In this document: in pieces, positions 1-11,475 of the stretch
Position numbering within the stretch: the stretch's first letter is position 1
Layout: each line of letters starts with the position of its first letter
NCBI RefSeq assembly: GCF_027887165.1
Contig: NC_077233.1
Coordinates: forward strand, 186,219,887-186,283,886
Source: Monodelphis domestica
Taxonomy: Eukaryota; Chordata; Mammalia; Didelphimorphia; Didelphidae
Reading direction: 5' to 3'
Length of the DNA stretch: 64,000 bases
Notes under the pieces: model-generated
Told to the model about the DNA's origin: nothing
The model's input: only the letters and a program-made list of their open reading frames with translations
Databases searched by the model: none
Translations under genes and position numbers: made by a program

Positions 1-104
1 TTGTAGGCAACAGAGCTACTAGTTGTTATCCATTGCCACACCCTATACAAGGATACTGGAACAATCCTAGCAATATAACCCCTGGCTGTTAGACCATGTT
101 TCTT

Positions 105-783
105 TCTTTAATTTTTTTTCTAAATTTAAATTAAAAATTTTCCATGATTATATGATTCTTACTGTCTCTCTCCCCTCTCCCCTCCCCTCTCCCAAAGTTG
201 ACAAAGCAATTCCACTGGGTTATACATATATTATCACTCTAAACACATTTCCATATTATTCATTTTTGTACTAGAGTAATCTTTTAAAACCAAAACCCCA
301 AATCATATACTCATATAGACAAATGATAAATCATATATTTTCTTCTGGATTTCTATTCACACAATTCTTTCTCAGTGTAGATAACATTCTGTCTCATAAG
401 TCTCTCAGAACTGTCCTGGATCATTACATTGCTACTAGTGGCAAAGTCTATTACATTTGATTGTCCCACAATGTTTCAGTTACTATGTACGGTGTTCTCA
501 TGGTTCTGCTTATTTCATTTTGCATTAGTGCACAGAGGTCTTTCCAGATCATATAGAAATTAAGTAGTTCATCATTCCTTAAAGCTCAATAGTATTCTAT
601 CACCATCATGTACCACAATTTGTTCAGCCATTCTCCAATCAGACACAGCCCCTCATTTCCCAATTTTTGCCACCACATAAATGACAGCTATAAATATTTT
701 TGTACAAACATCCTTTCCCAATTTTTTAATCTCTTTGGGATACAAATATAGTAGTGGTATGCTGGATCAAAGGGCATGCAAGA
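105..783 (-). mobile_element. L1 3' end fragment (ORF2 C-terminus and 3' UTR)
   Basis: Read on the minus strand this is the last part of ORF2 followed by an L1 3' UTR, with the A-rich tail (T-runs on the plus strand) near position 110. The ORF2-derived part shows as plus-strand catcctttcccaatttttta and ctctttgggatacaaatata, matching the complete L1s elsewhere in the window. The element is 5'-truncated near 783, and no intact frame remains. Confidence 0.8.
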
Positions 784-784
784 G

Positions 785-1020
785 ACAGTGCTATTGAGGA
801 GGCTACTGCAGTAGTATAGGTGAAAGATGATAAGGATCAAGACTGTGACAATATAAATAGAAAAAAACGTGATAAATTCAAGTAATAGTGCAGAAATATA
901 ATTGACAAGATTTGGCAACTAATACATGAAGGTAAGAGTTGAGGAAACTAAAGTTTTGAACCAGGATGATTAGAAGGATAGTGATGCCCTGGGGAGGAAT
1001 AGAAAAATTAGAGAAAAAAA
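785..1020 (-). mobile_element. L2 (CR1-clade LINE) fragment
   Basis: The plus strand reads like antisense L2: a ggaggctactgcagtagtat block followed by a gacaagatttggcaacta block. The same order occurs in the larger antisense L2 at 19.3-22.4 kb. Old and heavily mutated. Confidence 0.55.
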
Positions 1021-1033
1021 AAGAATAGTTGGT

Positions 1034-1130
1034 AATGAGGTTTAAGTGACTTGCCCATGGTCACACAGATAGGAAGTGTCTGGGTCCTCTCTGTAGGCCT
1101 AACTCTCAATCCAGTGGGCCACCTAGATTA
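1034..1130 (-). mobile_element. Group A SINE, truncated
   Basis: Contains aagtgacttgcccatggtca, then aggaagtgtctgg and ctctcaatccagtgggccac, the antisense 5' half of group A. The tail half is missing. Confidence 0.6.
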
Positions 1131-1499
1131 CACACCCCTATTACACTTCTTTCAGAATTTAATTACAACACTCATCTCATTTCTATCATGTATCTTTGAT
1201 CTCTTTCTTCTTTCTATTGGTTTCTTCCTATTTGACTATAGGCGTTTTTTTTTTTTTTGTATTTTTCTATTACATCCAATGACTTCCTTATCTTACTCTC
1301 TTTCCTTTTTATTTTATTTTTATTTTTAAATTAAAAAAAAACATGGTAAGATGCCACAGAGTAGGTGGCAATTCCTTAGCCATATGTGTGTTGTAAAGAC
1401 CACTAGGACCCTTTCCATCCTTATCAAGGGGAGTGCTAAGCTTATTTCCTTTCGTACAACACTGCCATGTTTCTTATATTCAGAGATTTTGGTTATTCC

Positions 1500-1672
1500 T
1501 AAGCTGACCTGGGCAGGTAAAATGACACCGTGATTTTTTTTTCTTGGATTTTCTGATTAAGATTCAGACTGATGCATTTTCTGATTTGGTTGGATAATTT
1601 TTTGGCTGGATGATGGAGAACTCAATATACTTCTTAGTGCTACTCGACCATCTTTATTCTACTTCCTCCTAA
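1500..1672 (-). mobile_element. L1 5'-end fragment
   Basis: The plus-strand stretch with cagactgatgcattttctga, then ttggctggatgatgg and gctactcgaccatct, parallels 16595-16715. The final part resembles the complement of a canonical L1 start (gtcaagatgg), so I read it as the 5' terminus of a minus-strand L1. The pyrimidine-rich 1130-1500 stretch may belong to the same element but was not recognised. Confidence 0.5.
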
Positions 1673-1675
1673 GGC

Positions 1676-1930
1676 ATTTTATTAAAATGCTTACTATACA
1701 ATAGGCACTTTGCTAAGCATGAGAAGCAGAAATGCAAGCAAGTCAGACTATCCTTGCTTTCAAAGATCTTATATCCTACGAATTCAAAGAACTCTAAGCT
1801 TTGCTTAGATGATAAGGAGCAACTGGAGGATTTTTAGCTGGGAAATAATATGATCAGATCTGTGTAGAAAGAAAATTATTCTGGGAACAGTTTGAAGGAG
1901 GGATTGGAAGAAATGACTTCACTGATATAT
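1676..1930. mobile_element. Old interspersed repeat and L2 fragment
   Basis: 1676-1790 holds a plus-strand ancient repeat (ttattaaaatgcttactata, then caataggcactttgctaagc). 1790-1930 resembles antisense L2 (tgggaaataatatgatcaga, then ttattctgggaacag), as at 19.7 kb. Both are highly diverged. Confidence 0.45.
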
Positions 1931-2880
1931 CTTTTCCTGTATATGTTCTAAGTCTCTTGGAAGTCTGAGACAGGATGGAAAGTATTATATAGAAGTGCAG
2001 AAATGGCATTATTTTATTAAAACCCCATATTTCTAAAACTCTCTTGACACCTTAGAAATATTCTAATGAGTCCCTTAGGCCTTGGATGAAATTGCTGTAC
2101 ATTTTGCTTCCTAAATAAGGAGACATTATGAATAGCTTGTAGCAGGCCCCAGTGACTCTCTTAATCACTCTAATTTGGTTCTATGTGCTTGAGTAGCAGG
2201 AAGGAGGTGCTGGCTTTTGTGGTGGATAATACTAAAGGGATATTTCACATATCTCTCTCTTCCACCCTTACTCCCCAACCTCAGCTTTCCTGGAATGCAG
2301 AAAACAAGCCTTTTCTCTTCCCTTTTGGAATTTCCCCATTTGTTTCAGATGTAATAAAAAAGAAAACTTTTCCACCACCAGGACTTCATGACCCCCTCAA
2401 CCTCAAAACCATATACTATAACCAAGTCTTAACAATATTTTATTCTCCTTTGCTTAATGTGTCCTTCATGCTTGGCTAGGACAGACCTTTTTATGTCTAA
2501 AATAGCTTCCCAAACATAGTAACTGGCAAACACTAACAAAAGAGTCAAAAACATTTGTTTGAAATATTGTTATTCAAAAATCTCTTGGGAAGATAATCAT
2601 TTTGGAGAAATGAATATTCTGGATAGCTAAGGTTTTACTACTTTAAACACCTAAATTATCTTCTATTTCTAAAACATGGCTGAATTCCCTCTAATACTTG
2701 TAGGGTTGGAGAGGAAGACTTTGAATATGAAATATTAAATGTTGACTAGTTTTGCTGAACTGCTTTTTTCCTTTTTCTATACTTTTTGAGATGGTTCCCT
2801 GGCTAGAAAAGGGAGGGGTGGAGTGGCATAATGAGAAATCAAAGTGATTTAAAGATAAAAGATATTAATAAAAATCTAAA
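1931..2880. other. No recognisable feature
   Basis: AT-rich sequence in which I recognised no repeat, exon or RNA. The open frame at 2183-2479 has no visible domain and no supporting splice or codon signal, so I treat it as chance. Confidence 0.5.
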
Positions 2881-3835
2881 AATCTGGTATGAAAATATTT
2901 CTGATATATATTATGTACTCTTGAAAAGATTACTAAGATTTGTTGGTGCTTTATTCTTTTTAATCACACTAATTTCTTGCAAATTAAAACAGGTCAGATT
3001 GGCTAGCATGACAAAGGAAAGTGATAAATATTGGAGAGGATATGACAAAATTGGAACACTAATTCATTGTTAGTGGAGTTGTGAACTGATCCAAACATCC
3101 TGGAGAGCTATAAAACTGTGCATACCCTTTGATCTTGTAATACCACCTATTGGGTCTATGTAACAAAGAGATCATAAAAAAAGGGAAAGGACCTATTTGG
3201 ACAAAATACTTATAGCACCTCTTTTTGTGGTGGCAAAAAATTGGAAATTGAGGGGATGTCCATCAATTGGAGAATGACTGAACAAGTTGTGGCTTATGTT
3301 GGTGATGGAATACTTTTGTGTTATAAGAAACAATGAGAAGAATGCTTTTAGAAAAAACTGAAAAGATCTACAAGAACTGATGCAGAGTGAAATAAGAACT
3401 GGGAGAATATTGTTCACAATATTCTCAATATTCACAGAACCAGCAACATTGTTAAGATGATCAAATGTAAAAGACTTAGCTACTCTCAACAATACAATGA
3501 TTCAGGACAACTCTGAAGGATATATGACAAAGAATGCCATTCACCTCCAAAGGAAGAACTGCTAGAGTTGGATACAGATCAAAGCATACTATTTTTCACA
3601 TTAGTTTATTTATGGATTTATTTTGGAGTTTTTGTTTTATATGAGTATTCTATTACAACAATGACTAATATGGACATACGCTTTGTGTGATAATAATTGT
3701 ATAACCCAGATCAGATTTTTTACCATCTCTTAAAGGGGACAGGGAAGGGAAGGTGGGAAACAAATTGGATCTTATAATTTCAGAAAGCATTTTAAAAATT
3801 GTTATTACATGTAATCAGGAAAACAATATCTTAGA
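2881..3835 (+). mobile_element. L1 3' fragment (ORF2 C-terminus and 3' UTR)
   Basis: Plus-strand copy of the last ORF2 codons. It includes the decayed zinc-knuckle region (gataaatattggagaggata through cattgttagtggagttgtga) and the downstream gatgtccatcaattggagaa segment, then 3' UTR ending in ttgttattacatgtaatcag. Stops are scattered through the coding part. It is 5'-truncated and lies tail-to-tail with the next L1 fragment. Confidence 0.8.
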
Positions 3836-3849
3836 ATGAAGAAAAAAAG

Positions 3850-4690
3850 AACAATATATGTCATGCAAAAAAAAATTACACTAATTTCTAAATATATCCT
3901 TTCTCCTCTGATCTTCCTGAGGATTTTTTTAAGAAATATTTTTAAAATAAAAAAAATTTTAACAAAACCAAATGATTCATCAATTAAGTTTGAAAGTATA
4001 TGCAACATTTCATAGCCAGCATCCCCCACTTCCCCAAAGAAAAGAGAAATTCATCACTTCTTTAGTCAAACTTGGTCAGTATAATTGTATAGTTCTGAAT
4101 AATATTTTGTTGTTCTTTCTGTTTACATTGCTGTAGCTATCATCGATATTCTCATTGAACTTCACTCTGCTTTGTTCATGTCTTCTCATTACTCTTTGAT
4201 TCCTCATAGTCTTTATTTTTTTATGGCACAGCAATATTTTATTACATTTCACCTACAATAATTTATTACTCCCTAATTTATAGTCATTGTTTTATTTCAA
4301 GGTTTTGCTACTACAAAAGACAATTTCACTAATATTTTGGTATTTATGGGGCCTTTTTGAGGTGTCTTCTTTGAGACATTTATGTAGAAGTGGAATCTCT
4401 GGGTAAAAGGATATTGACATTTTATTAAAAATTTCCCCCTTCATATAATTCTGTATTGTTTTCCAGAATATTAGACACATTGATAGTTCCACTATGAATT
4501 AATTTACCTGTCTTCTTTCCTATATTCCAACATTCAGTATTTATCATCTTTTATCACCTTTGCCAATTTCTCTTTCACTTTTCTTATGCCAATTTCAAAT
4601 TCCTTTAATATGGAATAGTATTTCATGTGATTGTTAATAGTTTGGGCAATTCTTTTAATAACTGTTCACATTCTTTGATCACATATCTAT
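3850..4690 (-). mobile_element. L1 3' fragment, older
   Basis: Minus-strand L1 3' UTR and ORF2 end. The 3' tail lies near 3860-3960. The coding remnant shows as ggtttt gctactacaaaagac-like and gatagttccactatgaatta-like text, where the younger copy at 60 kb has the corresponding attccaccagcaatgaatta. Divergence is high and no frame survives. Confidence 0.65.
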
Positions 4691-4837
4691 CGTGGATCTA
4701 CACATTCAGCAATATGTACTGAGCACAATTTTATCTTTCACGATTGATTAGACAATGCTACTCGGTGCACAGTGCTAGACAGAATCAGGAAGCATTTGGC
4801 TCAATTCCTGCCTCTGACATGTGTGACTATAGATCAG

Positions 4838-5095
4838 AGAAATGAAAGAGAATCAGCATTTATATATTGCCTTTATATACTGTGCTAAGTGCTTTTACAA
4901 ATATTTCATTTGATCCTCACAATAACTCTAGGAGGTAGGTGCTGTCATTTCCCCCATTTTCAGAGGCAAATAGAATGACTTGCCCTGAATCACATACCTA
5001 GTAAGTATTCAGGGTCAGATTTGAACTCAGTTCTTTCTGACTTTTATCCTAGCACTTCATTCATCTCATCACCCAGCTATCTTCAGTCACTTAAA
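4838..5095 (-). mobile_element. Group E CORE-SINE
   Basis: Antisense CORE-SINE: catttgatcctcacaataac, then taggaggtaggtgct, cattttcagaggc, gacttgccctgaatcac and gatttgaactcag. A partial plus-strand SINE head may lie just before it (4750-4835). Confidence 0.75.
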
Positions 5096-5216
5096 TTCTC
5101 TTCTCAATTTCCTCATCAACATAATGGCAATGACAGTATCTGTAATACTTGTCTCATAGAACTACTGTGAGACTAAAGTGAAATAAGGTATTAAAAGAGA
5201 TTTATAAACTTTAAAA
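5096..5216 (+). mobile_element. Group B SINE, 3' part
   Basis: Carries tttcctcatcaacataatgg, then gtctcatagaactactgtga and a tail of the type seen in group B. The 5' half is absent. Confidence 0.55.
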
Positions 5217-5229
5217 ACTCTATGTGACA

Positions 5230-5254
5230 ATAATATATATATGTGTGTGTGTGA

Positions 5255-5307
<53 letters not shown>
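5230..5307. repeat. (TA)n / (TG)n microsatellite
   Basis: Alternating TA and TG dinucleotides, with short interruptions, ending in an uninterrupted TA run before tttgaggagg. Confidence 0.95.
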
Positions 5308-5309
<2 letters not shown>

Positions 5310-5519
5310 AGGAGGGGGTTCTTGCCTTATGATTTCCTTGGCATGTTGGAAACATTCACCTCTCATGTACATGAGTTGTATCTTCTCTGAAATTTATAAT
5401 CTGAGAGAGATGCCTTGGTGAATTAAATGACTTGACCATGGTCATAGAGTCAATAGCTGCAGAATGTCAATGATTTTACTGAGGTGTGATTCTATATAAA
5501 ACTGATTTTTTTTGAATCC

Positions 5520-5803
5520 TGAAAATCTTTCTAAAAGTTATTATTTTTTAACATTCTTTGTTTAAATAATTTTTGAGTTCTAAATTCCTTCCCTTCCTCT
5601 GCCCCTGCCCCACCCACTGAGAAAGCAAGTAATATGATCTCAATTATACACATGAAATCAAGCAAAACACTTCCACACATTAGCCACTTTTTTAAAAAAA
5701 GTAAGAAAAATAAAGAAAGTGAGAAAATTATGCTCCAATTTTCACTCAGAGTTAATCAGTTATCTCTCTGGAGGTGGATAGCATTTTTCATCATGATAAA
5801 AAT

Positions 5804-5805
<2 letters not shown>
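5520..5805 (-). mobile_element. L1 3' UTR fragment
   Basis: Antisense L1 3' UTR: cttcccttcctctgcccctg, then actgagaaagcaagtaatat and acacatgaaatcaagcaaaa. This matches the organisation of the 1-580 and 45900-46120 copies. A TA repeat truncates it. Confidence 0.6.

Positions 5806-5841
<36 letters not shown>
5806..5841. repeat. (TA)n microsatellite
   Basis: Uninterrupted TA dinucleotides at the edge of the L1 fragment. Confidence 0.95.
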
Positions 5842-5846
<5 letters not shown>

Positions 5847-6480
5847 TTCCTGACTCTTTTGCTGCTGTCCTATATAAACTAGTTTTTTTTAGCAACTTCA
5901 TTCATTGTTCTTGCCCTAGTATTTCTGTCTAATTTCCTTCTTTCTTCTCCTTTTCTAAATTATTGTTTCTAATCTGCAGTGAACTTGGATATTTGATAGT
6001 CATATTAATAGAATTGTTTATAAAATAGTTGTAAAAAGGCTCTGAATGAAAGTGTAAAGGGGAGGAGATGTCTTAAATTACTAAAGTATATAAGCTTTAG
6101 TATAAGGACTTGGTGCCATGACATACTGAAAACAATATTGAAGTAAAAAAAAAAAGGCATGAGTTCAAATCTTGTTTGTCTGCACTTTAGCTGTGTAACT
6201 AGAGGCAAAACATTGGATACTGATAGTCATTGATTTTCTCATCTTAACATAAAGAGTTTGTGCTACGTTTCTAAGATCCTTTTCTACTCTCTACCTTTGT
6301 TATCTATTCTGGATGCCACAAAACTTTTTGCTCTTTTTTTTTTCTGACAGTTTAATGATTTAACAAGTAATCCAATAAACCCTGAGGATACAAGGACAAA
6401 AAATGAAAATTGTCCCACTTTCTGGGAGCTTATATTTCCATGAATTTTGGCTTCATTTTAGAAATGTAAGGTATGAAAAA
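5842..6480. other. Diverged repeat debris
   Basis: 6100-6300 resembles a very old plus-strand SINE (ggcatgagttcaaatcttgt, then agctgtgtaactagaggc). 6345-6445 resembles the ancient repeat that contains gataaaccctgaggatacaagg-like text. The rest is unassigned. Confidence 0.3.
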
Positions 6481-7046
6481 TGGCAAAGTAGGCAAAGTTG
6501 ATCCAGTTCTATCTCCTCCCCTTTCAAACCCATTGGCATCATACTTCCTTCATCCAGTTCCCATTTAAATTTCCAAATATCCCCATGCTGTTTTCACTGG
6601 CATCCATACAAAAGCCGGATACTGTGGTTTGCCAATGCAATATCTCATTAGCTTCTCTCTAAGAACCTTCTTCTCCTAATGACTCTTTACTTTCAAAGAT
6701 TGATCTCCATCATTTTATTTCTCCACTCTTCCAGGAATGCAGAATATCCAAAGAGGGGAGTAAAATTCACAAAATCAGGTTAATTTAGACAATTAGAAAT
6801 TCAGAGTATGTAATTTTTCGGGGCCCTCATGATTTCTTCTTCCTTCTGATGAACTTTTATCAACTCCCTCTATTTTTCCCCATGACTGTTCAAAACCTTT
6901 TATCATTCAGTCTTAGTGATTCCTGACAATGAAGGAAGCTAATAATAAGATGAAGAACTAGTATTATGGTGTTAGTGACAATGTTATCTCCTATATACAG
7001 ATAGTTCCATAAAAATGTAGTCTTCAGATGGCAATATTTAACCCAA
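6481..7046. other. No recognisable feature
   Basis: Nothing recognised. No exon-like frame, RNA or clear repeat. Confidence 0.4.
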
Positions 7047-8910
7047 ATGAGTAAATCTCTAACTGTGAAATTAAATTTTTTAAATTACATATATATTTTC
7101 CCAATTAACAAAAATTTATTCTCCTCTACCTCCAACCCCAGCTCTGCGCCTCCTCTAAACACTATTGTAAACAAATATAATCAAATAAAAGAAGTTTCTA
7201 CATTTTTAATGCCCAAAAATGTCTTATTTTGTATACCTCTCAGGAATGTATATAACACCTTTCATTACTAGTCCTCTAGCATCATTGTTAGTTATTATAT
7301 TAATCAAAATTCCTAAATATTTAAAAAGTTATTTTCTCTTACTATATTGTTGTCATTGAAAAAAAAATGTTCTCTTGGTCCTCACTTCCCTCTACATCAG
7401 TTCATATAAATCTCATCTGATTTCTCTGAAACTATTCCATTCTTCATTTCTTAAAGCAAAACAATATTTCATCACATTTATATACTCAAGTTATTTAGCC
7501 ATCCTCTAGTTGTTGGGCAAACATTTGAGATAAACATCATTTGCCACCTTGAAAAGAGCTATAAATATTTTTGCCCATCTTTAGGGTTTGCTGGGCTACA
7601 AACTAATCCCTCCCAAAATCTATACTCCCTCTAGCCCTTCCTTCTTCCTTTTCCCTTCTAAATGAAATGTATTTCTATACTCAATTCTCTTTCTCTTTTT
7701 CTATCCTACTCTTTATCCCCTCTTCCCCCCTCTCTCTGTCTGCCTGGCTATCTGTCTGTCTCTCTCTTTCTCTCCTGTTTGACTAGTTCAGATAAGGACA
7801 AGGTTCAAATGTCAACTCCTTCACACTTTCCTCCTTGTTTTGTATAGGCTTTTATTTGCACATCTTGGTCATGTGAGATCATTTCCCTTAACCTTCCTTT
7901 CCCCTCCCTACCTCCTCTAGTGTATTTCTCTTCCCTTGTTTTTTTTTCTTCCTGTTTTCTATTAAGATCAACACAACATAGCAGAAACTTTTGCAGGTCT
8001 TGTTTAGTCAAACTCCTTTTATGACTTCTGATGTTGATAGAGCTCAGAGGGAACACATATCATTTTCTGATATTTGAATGTAAGCAGTTTGTCCTTGTTT
8101 AGTCCATGATGATTGTTCATTCATATTTACCTTTTTATGTTTCCTTTAAGTTTTGTGTTTGAACTTCAAGGTTTCTATGCACCTTTAGTCCTTTTAACTG
8201 GAATGTTTAAAAGTACTCTTTTTCATTAAAGATATATTTTTCCCCCCTTCCTTCTTTTCAGGATTATATTCATTTTTGCTAGGTAAATCATTTTTGCTTA
8301 TAAGTCTAGATCCTTTTCCTTCTGAAATATTATATTTCAAACTTTTTGCTCCTTTATACTCATGAATATTAAATCATGTATGATTCTGACTGTAGACACT
8401 TAATACTTAAATTCTTTCTTTCTGACATCTTGAAATATTTTCTTTATACCTGAACATCCTGAATTTAGTTTTCTTGAAAGTTTATATTTGAGAATCTTTA
8501 AGGAAATGACCAGTTTATTCTTTTGATTTTGAATTGAACTTCTGGTTCTAAACTATTTAATCTCTTTTTTTATGGTTGTGACTTTCAAGTAGTCCAGATG
8601 ATTCTTAGTTTATTCTCCTTTATCTGTTCCAAGTAATATATTTTTGTTTTAAAATATATTACATTTCCCCTACTATGTTTTCAGTCCTTCAATTTTGTTT
8701 TAACAGTTCTTGTTTTCTCATGGAATCATTTGATCCTATTTGGTTGATTCTAATTTTTAGGGAATTTATTGTTTGCAGAAGGTTTTGTACCCCCTATGCC
8801 ACCTGTTAATTCTTTTTCTGATCTTTCTTGCATTGCTTTCTTTTCTTTTCCAATTTTTGCTTTTGGTGCTCTCATTTAATTCATGAAAATATATTAAAAA
8901 TTCTTTTGAA
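7047..8910 (-). mobile_element. Older L1, HAL1-like, 3' portion (split)
   Basis: On the minus strand this half reads, from its 3' end, as L1 3' UTR (about 7060-7430), the last stretch of ORF2 (about 7430-7590, with agccatcctctagttgttgg and gagctataaatatttttgcc), a pyrimidine-rich spacer (7600-8150) and ORF1 (about 8200-8910). ORF1 is recognised from RNA-binding-domain text around 8560-8610 and coiled-coil text around 8740-8900 (tgatctttcttgcattgctt). Most of ORF2 is missing. The element resumes at 15686, beyond the inserted L1. Confidence 0.65.
8897..8910 (+). repeat. Left target-site duplication of the complete L1
   Basis: aaaattcttttgaa here is identical to 15686-15699. The upstream bases also match, apart from one extra A in the run. 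Confidence 0.92.
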
Positions 8911-9659
8911 GGTTTGGGAGGTGGAGTCAAGATGGCAGCCTAGAAGGAGCAGAAGTTCAGACCTCTGAATACCTTTCCTTACTGATCACAAACTGAATGC
9001 TTCTAGGTGACTGAAAATCAAACTTAACAAGAGAGAGCCAAGGAACCCTCCTGCTGGACTTAGTTCAAAAGGTACGCCCCCCCAAAACCTGGAATCTGAG
9101 AATACTTGGGTTTAAGAGGAAGACAGTAGGAAGGTCCCAGGACCCATCCCCCCTCCCACATAGAGCACTGAGACTCCAGAGGCAGTGGGAACTTCTGGGC
9201 AGGCAAAGGTGCTGGTCTGGAGGGTGTACCTTGAGGGCAGGGCTGTGCCAAGTTCAGAGTATCCAACACAGATGGTGGGGAAGGAGCTAGAGAGGGAGCA
9301 TAGACCTGGCAGCCTGGCTAGAGCTGTGGAGATTCTCCATATTTGCTCCAGCCTTTCAGGAGATTTTGGATTCAGAGCATACCCAGCCCAACTAAGCTGA
9401 ACTTAATCCCATCAAAAGTCTCCAGAACTCAGGGAAGCCCAGGCTCCACACCCATCCTCAATGATTGCTGGACTTTAATCCAATAAAAAGCCTCCAGAGG
9501 ACTAGGGAAGCTCAAACCCCCAATAACCCCCCCCCAGAGACTACACCAAGAGATATTCTGTTAAAGCTCCAAGAGGGGAGACTGACAAAAGCCCCCCAAA
9601 CCAAAAAAATGAGAGGAGCAAGAGCACAGACAAATATGGGGAGTAAAGAAGGGGTGAAT
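8911..9659 (+). promoter_or_regulatory. L1 5' UTR
   Basis: About 750 bp, more GC-rich than its surroundings, with C-runs (for example 9077-9085 and 9528-9536). By analogy with other L1s it held the internal RNA polymerase II promoter. No repeated monomers of the mouse type are visible. Confidence 0.7.
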
Positions 9660-10739
9660 ATGAGCAAACAACAGAAAAAGAAGAAAGAAACTACAATAGA
9701 CATATTCTATTCAGCAAACGGAACATAGGGGGAGAGATCAGCAAACAATAAACCAGAAATCCCAGCGAATTGGATACAGGCTGTGGAACAACTCAAAACA
9801 CAATTAAGAGAGGCTGAAGACAATTGAGAAAAGAACTTAAAAATTAAGATAAGTAATCTGGAAACAGAGGCACTTGAACTAAAACAAGAAAATAGTGTCT
9901 TGAAAGCCAAAATCAACCAGCTGAAAAACGAGGCAAAGGAGATGAAAGATGAGGCAAAGAAGATAAAAGATGAGACAAAGGAGATGAAAGATGAGGTAAA
10001 GAGGATGAAAGATGACCTTCAAAGAAAATCAGACCAGAAGGAATAGGATGACCAAAAAGCCAGGGATGAAATCCAGTCTTTAAGAACCAAAATACAACTG
10101 GAATTAAGTGACCTCACAAGGCAGCAGGACACTATAAAACAAAATGAAAAGAATGAAAAAATTCAGGAAATTATGAATCATCTCATTCACATAACAGGGG
10201 ATTTAGAAAATCGTTTGAGGAGAGACAATTTAAGAATCATTGGTCTACCAGAAGACCATGACAAAAGAAAAGGCCTGGACATAATACTACAGGAAATTGT
10301 TCAGGAAAACTGCCCCAATATCCTAGAACAAGAGGGAAAAGTGGAGATTGAAATAATCCACAGATCACCTCCTGTATTTAATCCCAAACTGACAACACCC
10401 AGGAACGTTGGAATGTTATAGCCAAATTCAAAAACTATCATACCAAAGAGAAGATATTACAAGGTACCAAGAAATCATTCAGATACCATGGAACCACAGT
10501 GAGGATAACTCAGGATCTGGCTGCATCCACACTGAAGGACTGAAAGGCATGGAATATGATATTCTGGAAAGCAAGGGAACTAGGTCTACAACTAGAAATC
10601 AACTACCCAGAAAAAATGACTATATTCTTACAGGGGAAAGTATTGGTCATTTATGATAATAGAAGAATTCCAAACATTTGTAAAGAAAAGACCAGACCTG
10701 AACAGAAAATTTGATGTTCAAGCACAGAACACAAGATAA
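9660..10739 (+). pseudogene. L1 ORF1 (RNA-binding chaperone), decayed
   Basis: The ORF1 protein forms trimers through a coiled coil and binds L1 RNA in the retrotransposition particle. The chosen ATG at 9660 opens a lysine-rich N-terminus (MSKQQKKKKETT). A long coiled coil follows, with four 21-bp heptad repeats at 9930-10013, then the RNA-recognition domain (ENRLRRDNLRIIGLPED at about 10206-10256) and the C-terminal domain up to a terminator at 10737-10739. About 360 codons fits the family. Damage: in-frame stops at 9726 (TAG), 9825 (TGA) and 10044 (TAG), an 8-bp tandem duplication at 10402-10417 that shifts the frame, and a TGA at 10541. The frame assignment is seen directly; the function is from family knowledge. 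Confidence 0.9.
9930..10013 (+). repeat. Four 21-bp heptad repeats in the ORF1 coiled coil
   Basis: Units start at 9930, 9951, 9972 and 9993, each a variant of gaggcaaaggagatgaaaga plus t. Each encodes one seven-residue coiled-coil heptad close to EAKEMKD. Confidence 0.95.
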
Positions 10740-11475
10740 TCATCAAAAGGTAATTTAAAAAGAGGGAGAAATGAAAAACAAAACAAAACAACAAAAAAAA
10801 ATTGAGATACTAAATAAGTTAAAATGCTATGTATCCCTATAAGAAAAGAGGTTATTGATAACTCTTAAAAACTGTTGCTATCACCTGGGCAGCTAGAAGA
10901 ATTACTCTTAGAGGGAACAGTGACAAACTGTATAGGATGAAAGGATAAGACATAAATAGGTATATAGATATATGCATGCATAAATACATATGCATGTGTG
11001 TGTATACAACTAGAGCTAAAAAAAAGAGGTCAATACTAAAAGACATGGGAAAAGAAATGAAAGGGGGTAAATTTAGATGTCACAAAGAAGTTCATGGTGG
11101 GAGTGGGGAGAACATCAATACACCAGAAGGGTAAAGAGGTTGGAGATAGGAAATACTCAACTCTTACGTGCTTTGAAACTGACCCAAAGAGGAAGAACAA
11201 TCCAATCCATTGAGGCAGAGAATAGATTTGCGCCCAAAGAGGAGTAGAAGTGTAACAAATGGACTGGTGGGGAGGGAAGCAGTACGAGGGAGGGAGACGG
11301 TGGGAGGGGGCAATTTTAGAAAGACTACAGGGAAAATAAGGGGGGGATAAGAAGGGAGGAGTATGGAAAGGGAAGTAAAATAAGGGTGGGAACTAGGGGG
11401 ACTGATTATAAGCAAATATTGTTGTAGAAAGAAATAGTGAAAGAAGAAAAGGCAGGATGAGCAGTAGAAATAAAA
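10740..11475 (+). other. L1 inter-ORF spacer, unusually long
   Basis: 736 bp between the ORF1 stop and the ORF2 ATG, rich in purines and G-runs (for example 11270-11400). No frame in it resembles an L1 domain. The 3' part aligns by eye with the region upstream of ORF2 in the second L1 (complement of about 63510-63660): both carry the actagggggactga block. Confidence 0.8.
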
